A DNA stretch of 64,000 nt from Fidelibacterota bacterium (GTDB lineage: Bacteria; Fidelibacterota; Fidelibacteria; Fidelibacterales; Fidelibacteraceae). Positions 35,859 to 45,079 of the stretch are shown here, piece by piece. The stretch's first letter is position 1, and every line of letters begins with the position of its first letter. Location of the stretch: positions 1 to 64,000 of the forward strand of contig JASGMP010000001.1 in NCBI GenBank assembly GCA_030156395.1. Direction: 5' to 3'. A program made the position numbers and the translations under genes. Below the pieces are notes generated by a model, which searched no databases, was not told the DNA's origin, and worked only from the letters and a program-made list of their open reading frames with translations.

Positions 35859-37679
35859 TTATTCCTTGTTTTTCAGGTGTTTCAGACGATTCAGGAAATC
35901 GCGGGGCTTTTCAAAACCCAGGAGCCGGGCGTTCCGGATTTCCCGCCTGTCAGGATCCAGGAACACCACAGTGGGAAACCCTTTAATATCATACATTTCA
36001 ATTAGATCCTCACCACCACGTGTAAGATCCACTTTAATGACAGTAAAACTCTTTAACATGTCAACAACTTCCGGATCGCGGAACGTGATGGCATCCAGCT
36101 CTTTACAGGGTACGCAGCTATTGGAATAAAAATCGATCATGACATAGCGGTCTTCTTGGTCAGCCTGTTGGAGGACAGCAGTTGAATAGGGTTGCCAATC
36201 CAGCAAGGTTTGCGTATCTGCTTCCGGTTTCATCATCCATGTCCCGGCAATCACGGCGAACATACTGAGAACCCATTTGATTTTGCGGAATCCGGCAGAG
36301 GATTCACCAGCGCGGTTAAAAACAGCATAGTAAAAACCAGCCAGAATCAGATATCCAGGCATGAGAATCTTGGAAAAAGGTGGATTCAAGAGGGGGTGAA
36401 TAAACCAGATCGCCATCCCGACCAGAACCAGTCCAAAAAAGATACGCACGCCGTTTAGCCACTCTCCGGACCGGGGAAGGGCATCCAGTTTAGCAGAAAA
36501 CATAGCCAGAAAGATATAGGGAATTCCCAGTCCAAGAGACATGGTAAAAAAGAGGAGGAATCCGGTTAGAGCACTCCCAGAGGCTGCCACATAGGTCAAC
36601 AGGCTAATCACAAAGGGACCGATACAGGGAGCCGCCACGATGCCCATGGTGAGTCCCATCATCAGAGAGCCGACATACCCGGTTCGGCTTCCACCGCCAA
36701 GCTGGGTCAAGGCATAGGGCAGCCGGAATTCATAAAGGCCGAACATGCTCAATGAAAGGGCAAGCATCAACAGTGCCAGCAAAATCAGGACCACTGGGTT
36801 GGTCATCAGGGAACCGAACAAACTTCCGGAGAGAGCCGCAACAGTTCCCAAAACCGAGTATGTAACAGCCATGCCCAGCACATAGAGCAGCGCCAGAATC
36901 AACACATTTCCTTTTGCCTTCTGGGACCCAAAATAACTGATAGTCACTGGTATGAGCGGATATACACAGGGAGTCAGGTTCAATGCAAGTCCACCCAAAA
37001 ATACCAGGATCAAAACCCAGAAAAAATTCCGGGCCGCAAGGGGATTTTCCTCTCCAAGAGCCTGAAAATCACCTGTTTTAAGAATTGATTCTGTGTCGGA
37101 AGCCTGCCCTTCGGAATTTTGTACAGGTTCAAAATCTTTAACCGGAGTTTTCTCAATAGACTGGGATTGTCGTGGTTTTCCAATCTCCACCGGGATAGCC
37201 GTTTCCGGGCTATTCGTCTCCACAGGGACAGAAAACGCTGTTTCCATAGGGATAAGGCACACCTCATTATCACAACCCTGGTAGGTAAGGGTTCCGCTCA
37301 GTGTGGTACCGGTTGGCACAGGTTGCTTTTGCTTCAGATGCAAACCAATCATGACTGTTCCGTCGAAAACAGAGCTTTTTCCTCCCATGGATTCAAGATC
37401 AATCAGATGGGGTTCAGGATATTGCACCGTTTCCACAGAAAAATACGGATTTTCATTTAAAGAAATACTGGCCGGGATGGAATAATCATCCAACGGATCA
37501 TGGCTGTTGATATGCCAGCCTTGTTTAATGGCAAAATGAAGCGCGATATAGGTTTTCCCATCTTCCTTCCCCGAAAAGACTTCATATTTCTGCAGGTGGA
37601 CCAATTCATCCGGAACAGCTGCAAACAACCGTGTAATCATGAACAGAAGTAAAAAGAATTTGTGCAATATCCTTTTCAT
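35859..37679 (-). CDS. dsbD: Thiol:disulfide interchange protein DsbD
   Basis: DsbD carries reducing power from cytoplasmic thioredoxin to the periplasm. The 606-residue protein has a signal peptide, an N-terminal beta domain with a Cys pair (YQGCDNEVCLIP, about residues 133-143), a long linker, eight membrane segments with the key NLTPCVYP and APCIGPF cysteines, and a C-terminal thioredoxin domain with SCVPCKELD. All three redox pairs are present. The gene is a single unit upstream of sdh on the same strand and divergent from apeB. Confidence 0.95.
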   Translation of the reverse strand: MKRILHKFFLLLFMITRLFAAVPDELVHLQKYEVFSGKEDGKTYIALHFAIKQGWHINSHDPLDDYSIPASISLNENPYFSVETVQYPEPHLIDLESMGGKSSVFDGTVMIGLHLKQKQPVPTGTTLSGTLTYQGCDNEVCLIPMETAFSVPVETNSPETAIPVEIGKPRQSQSIEKTPVKDFEPVQNSEGQASDTESILKTGDFQALGEENPLAARNFFWVLILVFLGGLALNLTPCVYPLIPVTISYFGSQKAKGNVLILALLYVLGMAVTYSVLGTVAALSGSLFGSLMTNPVVLILLALLMLALSLSMFGLYEFRLPYALTQLGGGSRTGYVGSLMMGLTMGIVAAPCIGPFVISLLTYVAASGSALTGFLLFFTMSLGLGIPYIFLAMFSAKLDALPRSGEWLNGVRIFFGLVLVGMAIWFIHPLLNPPFSKILMPGYLILAGFYYAVFNRAGESSAGFRKIKWVLSMFAVIAGTWMMKPEADTQTLLDWQPYSTAVLQQADQEDRYVMIDFYSNSCVPCKELDAITFRDPEVVDMLKSFTVIKVDLTRGGEDLIEMYDIKGFPTVVFLDPDRREIRNARLLGFEKPRDFLNRLKHLKNKE

Positions 37680-37747
37680 ACAAACCTCGTTTTGGATTTT
37701 TTGTCTGTTTCCGAAAAGAAACGTTACAGAAAATATGGAGTCTCTTT

Positions 37748-37776
37748 TTGAGATTCATGTAAAAAGCATGTAGATT
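37748..37776 (+). promoter_or_regulatory. Predicted promoter of the M18 aminopeptidase gene
   Basis: TTGAGA and TAGATT are separated by 17 bases and lie about 36 bases upstream of the ATG at 37813, in the divergent dsbD/apeB gap. Confidence 0.6.
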
Positions 37777-37812
37777 TCAAAAAGTTTGACTTATGCACGA
37801 AAGGATCGAAGG

Positions 37813-39123
37813 ATGAAAACCTCAAAAAAGAAAAACCAAAACCTTATACATTTTTTGAATGCATCACCTACGGCCTCGCATGCCGTTCATGCATTGAAAA
37901 CCATGGCAGAGCAAAAAGGATACCGGGAAATCCGGGAAAATGAGCGTTGGTATTTGGAACCCGGAAAAGGGTTTTATCTTGTCCGTGAAGACACAGGATT
38001 TGTCGCTGGCATGTTAGGAAATAAGTCCGTTGAAAAACAACGATGGAACATCGCCGCGGCCCACACGGATTCCCCGGGGTTCAGACTCAAGCCCAATGCG
38101 GTACATGTCAAACAGGGAGCTGTTCTTTTAGGTGCAGAGGTATACGGCGGTCCCTTATTGGCAAGCTGGACTGACCGGGATTTATCCTTGGCGGGAAGGA
38201 TCCTTGTGAGGGAATCCTCCGGAAACGTTGTTACACGTTTATGGCAGTGTCCACGACCGGTACTTCGCATACCCCAGGCGGCTATTCACCTGAACCGCCA
38301 GGTGAATGATGAGGGACTGAAGCTAAACAAACAAACCCAGCTTGTCCCTTTATTCAGAATGGAAAATCCGGACCAGCCATTTGATCAAAAGGCATTGATT
38401 CAGTGGCTAGGCCGGGAAATCGGGGCAGATCCCCGGTCAATTGTAGATTTTCAGCTTGAATTATATGATACACAACCTGCGACCTTGGGTGGACCGGAGG
38501 AAGAATTTCTCTTATCCGGAAGAATTGATAATCTGACCATGTGTTATGCCGCTGTTCAGGCACTCCCACATGTAGGGATGGTTCCGGATTACAATGCTCT
38601 TACTGTCTGTTTTGATCATGAAGAAACCGGTTCCAAAACACTCAAGGGCGGAGATTCATTCTTCCTGGGATCCGTCATGGAACGGATTGGGCTAAGTCAG
38701 GGCATGGATCGCGAAATCTTTTTGCGCAGTCTTTCAGAATCTGTTCTCTTTTCCGCCGACGGTGTACATGCCACTCATCCCAATTATGCTGAACTGCATG
38801 AACCGGCTCATCCGGTGTACATGAACCGGGGACCCGCATTGAAAGTAAATGCCCAGAACCGTTATGCCACCTCATTGTATACATCCGCCCTTTTCAGGGA
38901 AATTGCACGGGATGCAGGTGTGCCGATCCAAACCTATGTCCACCGTTCCGACATCCCCTGCGGCTCTACCATCGGACCTCTCGTTTCTGCCCAGCTTGGG
39001 TTGAAAACCCTGGATGCCGGAATCGGAATGCTTTCCATGCATTCTGTCCGGGAAATGGCTGGTATCGAGGATATCCACAGTATCATAACAATCTTGTCAA
39101 AGTTTCTGATCTACAACGGATAA
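37813..39123 (+). CDS. apeB: M18 family aminopeptidase
   Basis: A 436-residue zinc aminopeptidase of the aspartyl aminopeptidase family (M18). Metal-binding and catalytic landmarks are AAHTDSPGFRLKP, DHEETGS with the catalytic Glu pair, SADGVHATHPNY, and a C-terminal SMHSVREMAG His. It forms large dodecameric shells in relatives and trims peptides in the cytoplasm. ATG 37813 follows GAAGG and is preferred to an upstream GTG/ATG-type extension starting at 37786. Confidence 0.96.
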   Translation: MKTSKKKNQNLIHFLNASPTASHAVHALKTMAEQKGYREIRENERWYLEPGKGFYLVREDTGFVAGMLGNKSVEKQRWNIAAAHTDSPGFRLKPNAVHVKQGAVLLGAEVYGGPLLASWTDRDLSLAGRILVRESSGNVVTRLWQCPRPVLRIPQAAIHLNRQVNDEGLKLNKQTQLVPLFRMENPDQPFDQKALIQWLGREIGADPRSIVDFQLELYDTQPATLGGPEEEFLLSGRIDNLTMCYAAVQALPHVGMVPDYNALTVCFDHEETGSKTLKGGDSFFLGSVMERIGLSQGMDREIFLRSLSESVLFSADGVHATHPNYAELHEPAHPVYMNRGPALKVNAQNRYATSLYTSALFREIARDAGVPIQTYVHRSDIPCGSTIGPLVSAQLGLKTLDAGIGMLSMHSVREMAGIEDIHSIITILSKFLIYNG

Positions 39124-39144
39124 AACAGATTGCCCGCTTTTTCA

Positions 39145-39176
39145 TTGTTCTTTTAATCAGAATAATTTAAATTATT
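39145..39176 (+). promoter_or_regulatory. Predicted promoter with 16-bp palindrome
   Basis: TTGTTC (39145-39150) and TAAATT (39168-39173) are 17 bases apart. The -10 box lies inside a perfect 16-bp palindrome AATAATTTAAATTATT (39161-39176), which could be an operator or simply A+T-rich DNA. It precedes the CpoB-like gene by about 40 bases. Confidence 0.5.
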
Positions 39177-39212
39177 TAAGTGGAATAACATCTATATAAA
39201 AAAGGGCTTATT

Positions 39213-40052
39213 ATGAAAGGCAGAACTGTTATCATCACGAGTATCATCTTGTCAGCATTCCTTGTTTTCGGTTGTTCCGGTCCGAAAAACCTGACAGATG
39301 AGGCAGCACATGAAAAAATTGATGCACTTACCAGGGATCTCGAACTGGTCAAGAGCAAAGTTGAAGGGCTTGAAACCGGCCCCGGCAAGCCTGTCTCACG
39401 AAGTGATTTGGAAACTGTGATTAAAGAGGTCAAAAAACTCAATTCACAAATTGAAGCCTTGAATATCCGACAGAATTCGCTTGCATCGGAACTGAAACAG
39501 CTTAAATCGGGGGAGATGAATTTTCAGCAAAGCACGGCTTTCATCGATAGCATCAATTACAGCATCCTGGAAGATATTCAATACCTGAAAAATAAAATCA
39601 GCGAATTTAACGAAGCCTTGAAATCACTCCCTGCCGCCGGTTCTGGAGCTGCTACAATATATCCGGGACGGCGAACCCCTGAAGTTTTTAAAGAAGATTA
39701 TGTGGAAAGCCTTGGCGATTTTCAGAACAAACAATACGATAAAGCAATCGAAAAATTCTCAGATTTGTTACGGACCAATCCGGATCATGAGCTGGCAGAC
39801 AATGCACAATACTGGCTTGCAGAAGCGTATTACATGAAAGGCGACTACCGGCGGGCTCTTGTGGAATTTGAAAAAGTATTCACCTTCACCCAAAAAGGGA
39901 AATATGACGATGCCCAATTGAAATTGGGTTACTGTTACCTGAAACTGGGACAGAAAGAAAAGGCCAAAGAGGAATTTGAACGACTTATAACCCATTATCC
40001 CTATAGTGAATACTACCAAAAAGCACAGGAAATGTTAACACAATTACAATAA
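39213..40052 (+). CDS. CpoB/YbgF-like TPR lipoprotein
   Basis: A 279-residue lipoprotein: signal with lipobox VFGC (Cys21), coiled coil (about residues 25-140), Pro/Gly linker and three C-terminal TPR-like repeats (YVESLGDFQNKQYDKAIEKF, DNAQYWLAEAYYMKGDYRRAL, QLKLGYCYLKLGQKEKAKEEF). This arrangement matches YbgF/CpoB, a coordinator of Tol-Pal and peptidoglycan synthesis at division in Proteobacteria. No tol or pal gene is adjacent, so the partner set is uncertain. A GT5-like gene follows eight bases later. Confidence 0.85.
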   Translation: MKGRTVIITSIILSAFLVFGCSGPKNLTDEAAHEKIDALTRDLELVKSKVEGLETGPGKPVSRSDLETVIKEVKKLNSQIEALNIRQNSLASELKQLKSGEMNFQQSTAFIDSINYSILEDIQYLKNKISEFNEALKSLPAAGSGAATIYPGRRTPEVFKEDYVESLGDFQNKQYDKAIEKFSDLLRTNPDHELADNAQYWLAEAYYMKGDYRRALVEFEKVFTFTQKGKYDDAQLKLGYCYLKLGQKEKAKEEFERLITHYPYSEYYQKAQEMLTQLQ

Positions 40053-40060
40053 GAGTGATT

Positions 40061-40894
40061 ATGACATTACGCATTTATGCCTCGACACGAAAAATAACAC
40101 CTTTCACGGAGTCTTCTCTGACCGGTGATTTTCTTCAGGGAGTATCAACCATCTATAATGAGAACAAGATTGATATCCGTCTTTATATGCCAAAATATGG
40201 ATTTATTTCGGACAGAAAATATATCCTGCGGGAAGTGATCCGCCTCAAAGAAATCCCAGTCCCCTATAAGGATGAAAAGATTGTTCCCTCTGTGAAGTCG
40301 GCATTTATCCCCGAAACCCGTGTTCAGGTTTACTTTTTGGTCTATCCTGAATTATTCAAAAAAATTACACGGCCCATCGCCGAATCCCATGACCTGAGCC
40401 AGTACGAACAATGGGAAAGCTGCACTGCAATTTTCGACCATACAGCTATCCAAACCCTTGAATACCTCTACTGGCAACCGGATATCATGCTCTGTTGCAA
40501 TACCGAATCAGCCCTAATCCCTTATCTTCTTAAGAAGTCCTACCATGATAATGAATGGTACAAACCAACAAAACCCGTCCTTCTCCTTAGCCAGGATACC
40601 GTTTTTAAAGGCATTCGCAAAGAGATCCTTGATGAATACCATATTGATACAGGAAATGAGGATTTAAGTGATCCGCTCGGATTATTAAAATCTGCCATCA
40701 CACATTCCCATGCCGTGATTCTTCTGGACCACCCTGACATGTCAGATCTGAATGACCTGCTGTCTGAAGATTCGGTTGCGAAGCTGCTGAAACAAAAAGG
40801 GGAACAATATCTGAAACTCTCCATAGAAAATCCTGATGAAAACACATGGAATGACATGGCGAAACAGTTATACCACTTTCTCGAAAGTATCTGA
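40061..40894 (+). CDS. Truncated GT5 (glycogen synthase N-domain)-like protein
   Basis: A 277-residue protein. Its first 110 residues match the N-terminal domain of glycogen/starch synthases (GT5): ITPFTESS-LTGDFLQGVSTI, then IDIRLYMPKYGFI, KEIPVPYKDE and VQVYFLVYPELF. The ADP-glucose contacting KTGGL loop of active enzymes is replaced by ESSLTG, and the C-terminal nucleotide-binding domain is missing; the end (about 190-277) is a short alpha/beta segment with a His-rich HSHAVILLDHPD. Catalysis is unlikely. ATG 40061 follows AAGAG. Function unknown; it may bind a sugar or regulate. Confidence 0.72.
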   Translation: MTLRIYASTRKITPFTESSLTGDFLQGVSTIYNENKIDIRLYMPKYGFISDRKYILREVIRLKEIPVPYKDEKIVPSVKSAFIPETRVQVYFLVYPELFKKITRPIAESHDLSQYEQWESCTAIFDHTAIQTLEYLYWQPDIMLCCNTESALIPYLLKKSYHDNEWYKPTKPVLLLSQDTVFKGIRKEILDEYHIDTGNEDLSDPLGLLKSAITHSHAVILLDHPDMSDLNDLLSEDSVAKLLKQKGEQYLKLSIENPDENTWNDMAKQLYHFLESI

Positions 40895-40921
40895 TTATAT
40901 TTTCAAAAACTCATGGTATAT

Positions 40922-40957
40922 TCCCGGGTGGTTTTGAACACCCCCGGGATTTTTTTT
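40922..40957 (+). terminator. Intrinsic terminator after the GT5-like gene
   Basis: TCCCGGG (40922-40928) pairs with CCCGGGA (40943-40949), extended by TG/CA across a small bulge, and is followed by eight T. It ends only 12 bases before the next start codon. Confidence 0.9.
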
Positions 40958-40969
40958 GCAGGGAGGCTT

Positions 40970-42127
40970 ATGCACAAACTTTGGTTCTTTCTAACGTTAC
41001 TTATCCTGATGGCATCATGCGAAAAGGATCAAGTACAGCTTCCTTCCGGGCCGGGAATGGCAACGGTGGATTCGGTTCTGCTGACACATGATGACTTCGA
41101 TTCATTAACCGTAAAATATAATTCTTCTTCATCCTCATCTTCCATTTACAATTATGTCGGTGGTTACCGGGATGCTGATTGTAAAACCGTTTTGGTCTTT
41201 ACAAATTTTACTTCACTGCATGATACAGATACCGATGCGGATTCCCTTATTATCACAAGTGCCCGTATTATTCTCAGTGAATATCAAACATGGGGAAATC
41301 CGGAATCATTCACATTTCAAACCTTTCTAATTCCTCAAACAGAAGAGTATACCTGGTCGGATACCAGCGATTTTGATACATACTGGCAATCTGTCAGTCC
41401 ACAATTAACCCCCTTGAATACTTTCCCCTATACCTCTGATTCGCTTGTGATTCCTATAGGCACCGATGTGGCTAACAGCTGGTGGAATCCGGAAGACGAT
41501 GTCACAAATAACGGGATCGTCCTAAGTTATGATCCTGCCAGAGAGGAAGGAATGGCCGGTTACTACTCTTCAAACTACAATTCGGTTCCCAACTGGCCCC
41601 GTCTGGAACTTACCTGCACAGTTTTTGATTCTTCCGGGATAAAAGACAGTACATTCACAGTGTATGCAAACCGGGATTTTACCTATTCTGAACTCCGGAA
41701 TACCGGTAGCACTCCCTCGTTTTTTGTATCCCAGGGAGCCATTCGTCGTGCTTTTATCACTTCATCTCTTTTACTGCCTGCAGTACAGGGAAAATCCGTC
41801 AATTATGCCGAACTTTTCCTCACTGTAAATCTGCTGGAATCTCACTTTGATCATGACTCCCTTACTGTGTATATCGGCCTATTCACTTCAGAGGATTGGG
41901 AAACAAAAAACTTCCTCTTCAGCAGCTATCAAAATCCGGCAAAAATCTATAAAGCCAATCCCTCTGTCAACATTCCCATTACAGAAGTCCTGATGGATTT
42001 ACAGGATAACAGCGGAACTGCCATCAGCGGACTCTTTATCCGTCTGGGCAATGAGTTGTACGGATTTAACCAAATTGCCTTTGATCCCGATTCAGTTCGG
42101 ATGAAAATTGTAACCACTGAGTTTTAA
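40970..42127 (+). CDS. Secreted lipoprotein, unknown family, Ser-rich stretch
   Basis: A 385-residue lipoprotein: start ATG 40970 after GGGAGG, signal peptide ending in lipobox LMASC (Cys17). The mature protein is beta-rich, with a run of serines (YNSSSSSSS near residue 50) and repeated patterns such as SLIITSARIIL, DSLVIPIGTDV and GIVLSYDP, reminiscent of bacterial cell-surface carbohydrate-binding or DNRLRE-like modules. I do not recognise a family. It is followed ten bases later by an outer-membrane barrel gene and is probably exported to the same compartment. Confidence 0.7.
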   Translation: MHKLWFFLTLLILMASCEKDQVQLPSGPGMATVDSVLLTHDDFDSLTVKYNSSSSSSSIYNYVGGYRDADCKTVLVFTNFTSLHDTDTDADSLIITSARIILSEYQTWGNPESFTFQTFLIPQTEEYTWSDTSDFDTYWQSVSPQLTPLNTFPYTSDSLVIPIGTDVANSWWNPEDDVTNNGIVLSYDPAREEGMAGYYSSNYNSVPNWPRLELTCTVFDSSGIKDSTFTVYANRDFTYSELRNTGSTPSFFVSQGAIRRAFITSSLLLPAVQGKSVNYAELFLTVNLLESHFDHDSLTVYIGLFTSEDWETKNFLFSSYQNPAKIYKANPSVNIPITEVLMDLQDNSGTAISGLFIRLGNELYGFNQIAFDPDSVRMKIVTTEF

Positions 42128-42137
42128 CAGGAGTTTC

Positions 42138-43343
42138 ATGAGACGCATACATAAAAAGGTAATTATTATTCTTTTTGCTACTATATCCAGTCTGAATGCC
42201 GGGATTTTTGAGTTGTACGGGACCGGGAGATATGGAACGGACTATTCTGCTTCGGCTTTTGGCCGGGGAGGAATATCCACCGCCTACACCGACACACTGA
42301 GCGGAAGCACAAACCCTGCCCAACTAGCCCATATACAGTTCGCCGAACTTGAAGCAGGGTTGAATAGCCGCTTTTCATATATCTCAGATTTCGGTTACAA
42401 TGAATCATCCATCCGCTTTGATTATGCCAATCTGATGATTCCCGTGGGTCGAAAAGGGGGATTGCAACTTGGCATTCATCCCATTTCATCGGCGCAGGCT
42501 GAATATCAGATAAAAACATCCTATATCACGGAAGTCATTGAAACCATAGGAGATATCTACTCGCTCTCCCTGGGCTTCGGTTATCAGATAGCTCCCAGGC
42601 TTTATGGTGGAATTGCTTTTGAATTAATCACCGGAAGCTACACCCTCAGCAATGAAATTCGCTTTTCAAACGATGCATATTTCAGTTCTGAAAAGTATTT
42701 TTCAAAAGGAATTGACGGCAGGCGGATCACGCTGGGGACTGTTGTGGATCTGAAAAATCTGACGGTAGGAGTACGCTATGCCCATCCTTACCGTATGAAA
42801 TACAAAACGCTGGAATATAACAGCTACAGTGAATATGTATACAATGAACCGACGGACACCACTCTGACACATCACATAATTATCCCGCAGGAACTTGCAG
42901 CCGGCATAGCTCTGAAAATCGGACGCCGACATTACCTGATGTCTGATTATACCCTCAGGTATCTTCAGAATGCTTCTTCATTGATATCTTTCAACCCGGT
43001 TAATCCGGATTACTCCTCATCGTCATCCCATCATCTGGCTGCCGGATATGAACGGCGGGGTGCCGTAGGTTTGTTTGTCCCTTTTTTTCAAAGCCTGACC
43101 TACCGGACCGGTGTTTTTTATGACAAACAGGGGTTGGGAACGGAATATCAACGCTATGGAATCAGCGCCGGATTGGGGATTCCTTTTAATAATTTTAAAA
43201 GTCGTATTGACGTTGGCTTACATTACGGTTTAAATTCAGGAGATATCTTTGACAATATTGAAATGAATGAATCATTTTTTCAAATAAAAATTTCTGTAAA
43301 TTCCATTGAGCGGTGGTTTAACACCCGGGGTAAATACCGGTAA
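42138..43343 (+). CDS. Outer-membrane beta-barrel protein (PorV/FadL-like)
   Basis: A 401-residue protein with a signal peptide (KKVIIILFATISSLNA) and a beta-strand pattern throughout. The segment GTGRYGTDYSASAFGRGGISTAYTD followed by NPAQLAHI resembles the start of UPF0164/PorV/PorQ and FadL-type barrels, where the first strand carries a small Gly-rich plug. A second Ser run (YSSSSSHHLA) lies near residue 295. It is the partner, by position, of the preceding lipoprotein. A TPR lipoprotein gene follows after 23 bases. Confidence 0.78.
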   Translation: MRRIHKKVIIILFATISSLNAGIFELYGTGRYGTDYSASAFGRGGISTAYTDTLSGSTNPAQLAHIQFAELEAGLNSRFSYISDFGYNESSIRFDYANLMIPVGRKGGLQLGIHPISSAQAEYQIKTSYITEVIETIGDIYSLSLGFGYQIAPRLYGGIAFELITGSYTLSNEIRFSNDAYFSSEKYFSKGIDGRRITLGTVVDLKNLTVGVRYAHPYRMKYKTLEYNSYSEYVYNEPTDTTLTHHIIIPQELAAGIALKIGRRHYLMSDYTLRYLQNASSLISFNPVNPDYSSSSSHHLAAGYERRGAVGLFVPFFQSLTYRTGVFYDKQGLGTEYQRYGISAGLGIPFNNFKSRIDVGLHYGLNSGDIFDNIEMNESFFQIKISVNSIERWFNTRGKYR

Positions 43344-43366
43344 AAACAAAAATCAGGAGATATGAT

Positions 43367-44644
43367 ATGATGAAAAAGCATCAGAACCGTATTCTTTTTC
43401 TTGGAATATCTTTGTTGCTGGGAGGAATCTTTTTAACAAATTGTGCCCCACAGGAACAAAGATCTCCGGAAGAAATCGCTGCAATTCAGCGTGCCAAGCG
43501 GGATTCCATCCGAAAAGCAAATTATAATCGCTGCCTGTTTAAAATGAGTAATGCAGACCAGTACAAAATTCAGGAGAACTGGTCCGCGGCCATCCAGAAT
43601 TACAAGGATGTGATTGAGCTGGGATGTGTGGAAGATTTTGCAGATCCTTTATTTAAGGATTTAGCCCATTGTTATTATCGGAATAACCAGCCGGATTCGG
43701 CAGCGTGGGCCATAGAAGAGGGGCTGATTTACAAACCAATGGACATTCACATGCTGAAACTTATGGCTTATTACAACCGGGGCAATCTGGACAAGACCAT
43801 TGAAGCTTGGACACGTATCAACAACCTGTACCCGGGAAATACAGAATATATGTTTGAATTGGCAGATATTTATTTCAAAGCCGGCCGTTATGACGAGCAA
43901 ATTGCCCTTCTTGAAGAAATCCTGGAAATCGAGCCAGACAATAAGAAAGCCGAGCTGTCCATTATTGCGGCCTATGAAGCCAAGGGAGTTGATCCCATCG
44001 AGCTTTATGCCAAGAATTTTGAGACCGATAAATCCAATCCCCAGTATGCTTATCAGTATGCCCAACGTCTGATTGACAGCAATAATTATGTGAAAGCAGT
44101 GACGGTCCTGGAAGAAGCTTTGAAATACAATGCTTCAAATAAAAATCTAACAGAAATGCTGGCGGAATCGTATGTAAACACCGGGCAACGGGATAAAGCA
44201 GTTCTCGTATACGAAGACCTGGCCCAGAAAAATCCCACAGACAATGAGTTACTCATTAAAATTTCCAGTCTGTACCGTGAAATGGGGCAATATCAGAAAG
44301 CTCTTCAATTTGCAGACAAGGCTGTAACTATCCCCCCGCATAATGGCAGGGCCATGGCAGAACGGGGAGAAGTGTATTTGGCCATTGCCCAGGCGAATAC
44401 TGTAAACCTGAACCTGAATGACAAACTGGTATACCACATGGCCTATGAGGATTTCAAAGAAGCCCTGAAACAGGGAAACAACAATGTCCGCAGCAAGATT
44501 AATTTCCTGGAAAGTAACGAACTGATTATCACAGGTCAGCGGGATTATTTTCTGGCAACGGATGCCAATAAAGTGGGTCCCAATGAATTTAAGCCTGTGG
44601 GAGAGGGTTACGCTTGGATTACACGAACCGTCAAAGTACAGTAG
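43367..44644 (+). CDS. TPR lipoprotein
   Basis: A 425-residue lipoprotein with lipobox FLTNC (Cys26) and about eight TPR repeats (for example AWTRINNLYPGNTEYMFELA, YDEQIALLEEILEIEPDNKK, KAVLVYEDLAQKNPTDNELL). CAGGAGA six bases upstream supports ATG 43367. It may organise an envelope complex with the two preceding genes. Its last 31 bases overlap the start of rpiB. Confidence 0.85.
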   Translation: MMKKHQNRILFLGISLLLGGIFLTNCAPQEQRSPEEIAAIQRAKRDSIRKANYNRCLFKMSNADQYKIQENWSAAIQNYKDVIELGCVEDFADPLFKDLAHCYYRNNQPDSAAWAIEEGLIYKPMDIHMLKLMAYYNRGNLDKTIEAWTRINNLYPGNTEYMFELADIYFKAGRYDEQIALLEEILEIEPDNKKAELSIIAAYEAKGVDPIELYAKNFETDKSNPQYAYQYAQRLIDSNNYVKAVTVLEEALKYNASNKNLTEMLAESYVNTGQRDKAVLVYEDLAQKNPTDNELLIKISSLYREMGQYQKALQFADKAVTIPPHNGRAMAERGEVYLAIAQANTVNLNLNDKLVYHMAYEDFKEALKQGNNNVRSKINFLESNELIITGQRDYFLATDANKVGPNEFKPVGEGYAWITRTVKVQ

Positions 44645-45078
44645 TCTATATCGGTTCCGATCATGCCGGTTTTTCCATAAAGCAGAAAACGGTGGAATAT
44701 GTACGGTCTTTGGGATATACCGTTCATGATATGGGAACGGATTCAGAAGAATCGGTGGATTATCCGGATTATGGTGTAAAAGTCGGTCGGATGGTTCAGG
44801 AAAAGGAAGATGCCTGTGGGATTATTTTTTGCGGAACAGGCATTGGCATCAGTATTGCCGCCAATAAGGTCCCCGGGATCCGTGCTGCTTTATGTACCAG
44901 TGAATTTCATGTGGAAATGGCCCGAAGACATAATGATGCCAATATCCTGGCCATGGGCGCCCGGGTTTCATCCTTTGATGACGTAAAAAAAATGGTAAAC
45001 AAGTGGTTTTCGACCCCTTTTGACGGGGGCCGTCATAAAAGACGGGTCAAAAAAATTCATTCACTCACGGGGTGCTAA
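44614..45078 (+). CDS. rpiB: Ribose-5-phosphate isomerase B
   Basis: RpiB interconverts ribose 5-phosphate and ribulose 5-phosphate in the pentose-phosphate pathway. The 154-residue protein has SDHAGFSIK, the Cys-containing [14 protein letters not shown], and [15 protein letters not shown]. The only usable start is TTG at 44614, inside the end of the TPR gene, with GAGAGGG about seven bases upstream. The C-terminal HKRRVKKIH tail is basic and family-typical. glyA starts one base after the stop. Confidence 0.96.
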   Translation: MDYTNRQSTVVYIGSDHAGFSIKQKTVEYVRSLGYTVHDMGTDSEESVDYPDYGVKVGRMVQEKEDACGIIFCGTGIGISIAANKVPGIRAALCTSEFHVEMARRHNDANILAMGARVSSFDDVKKMVNKWFSTPFDGGRHKRRVKKIHSLTGC

Positions 45079-45079
45079 T

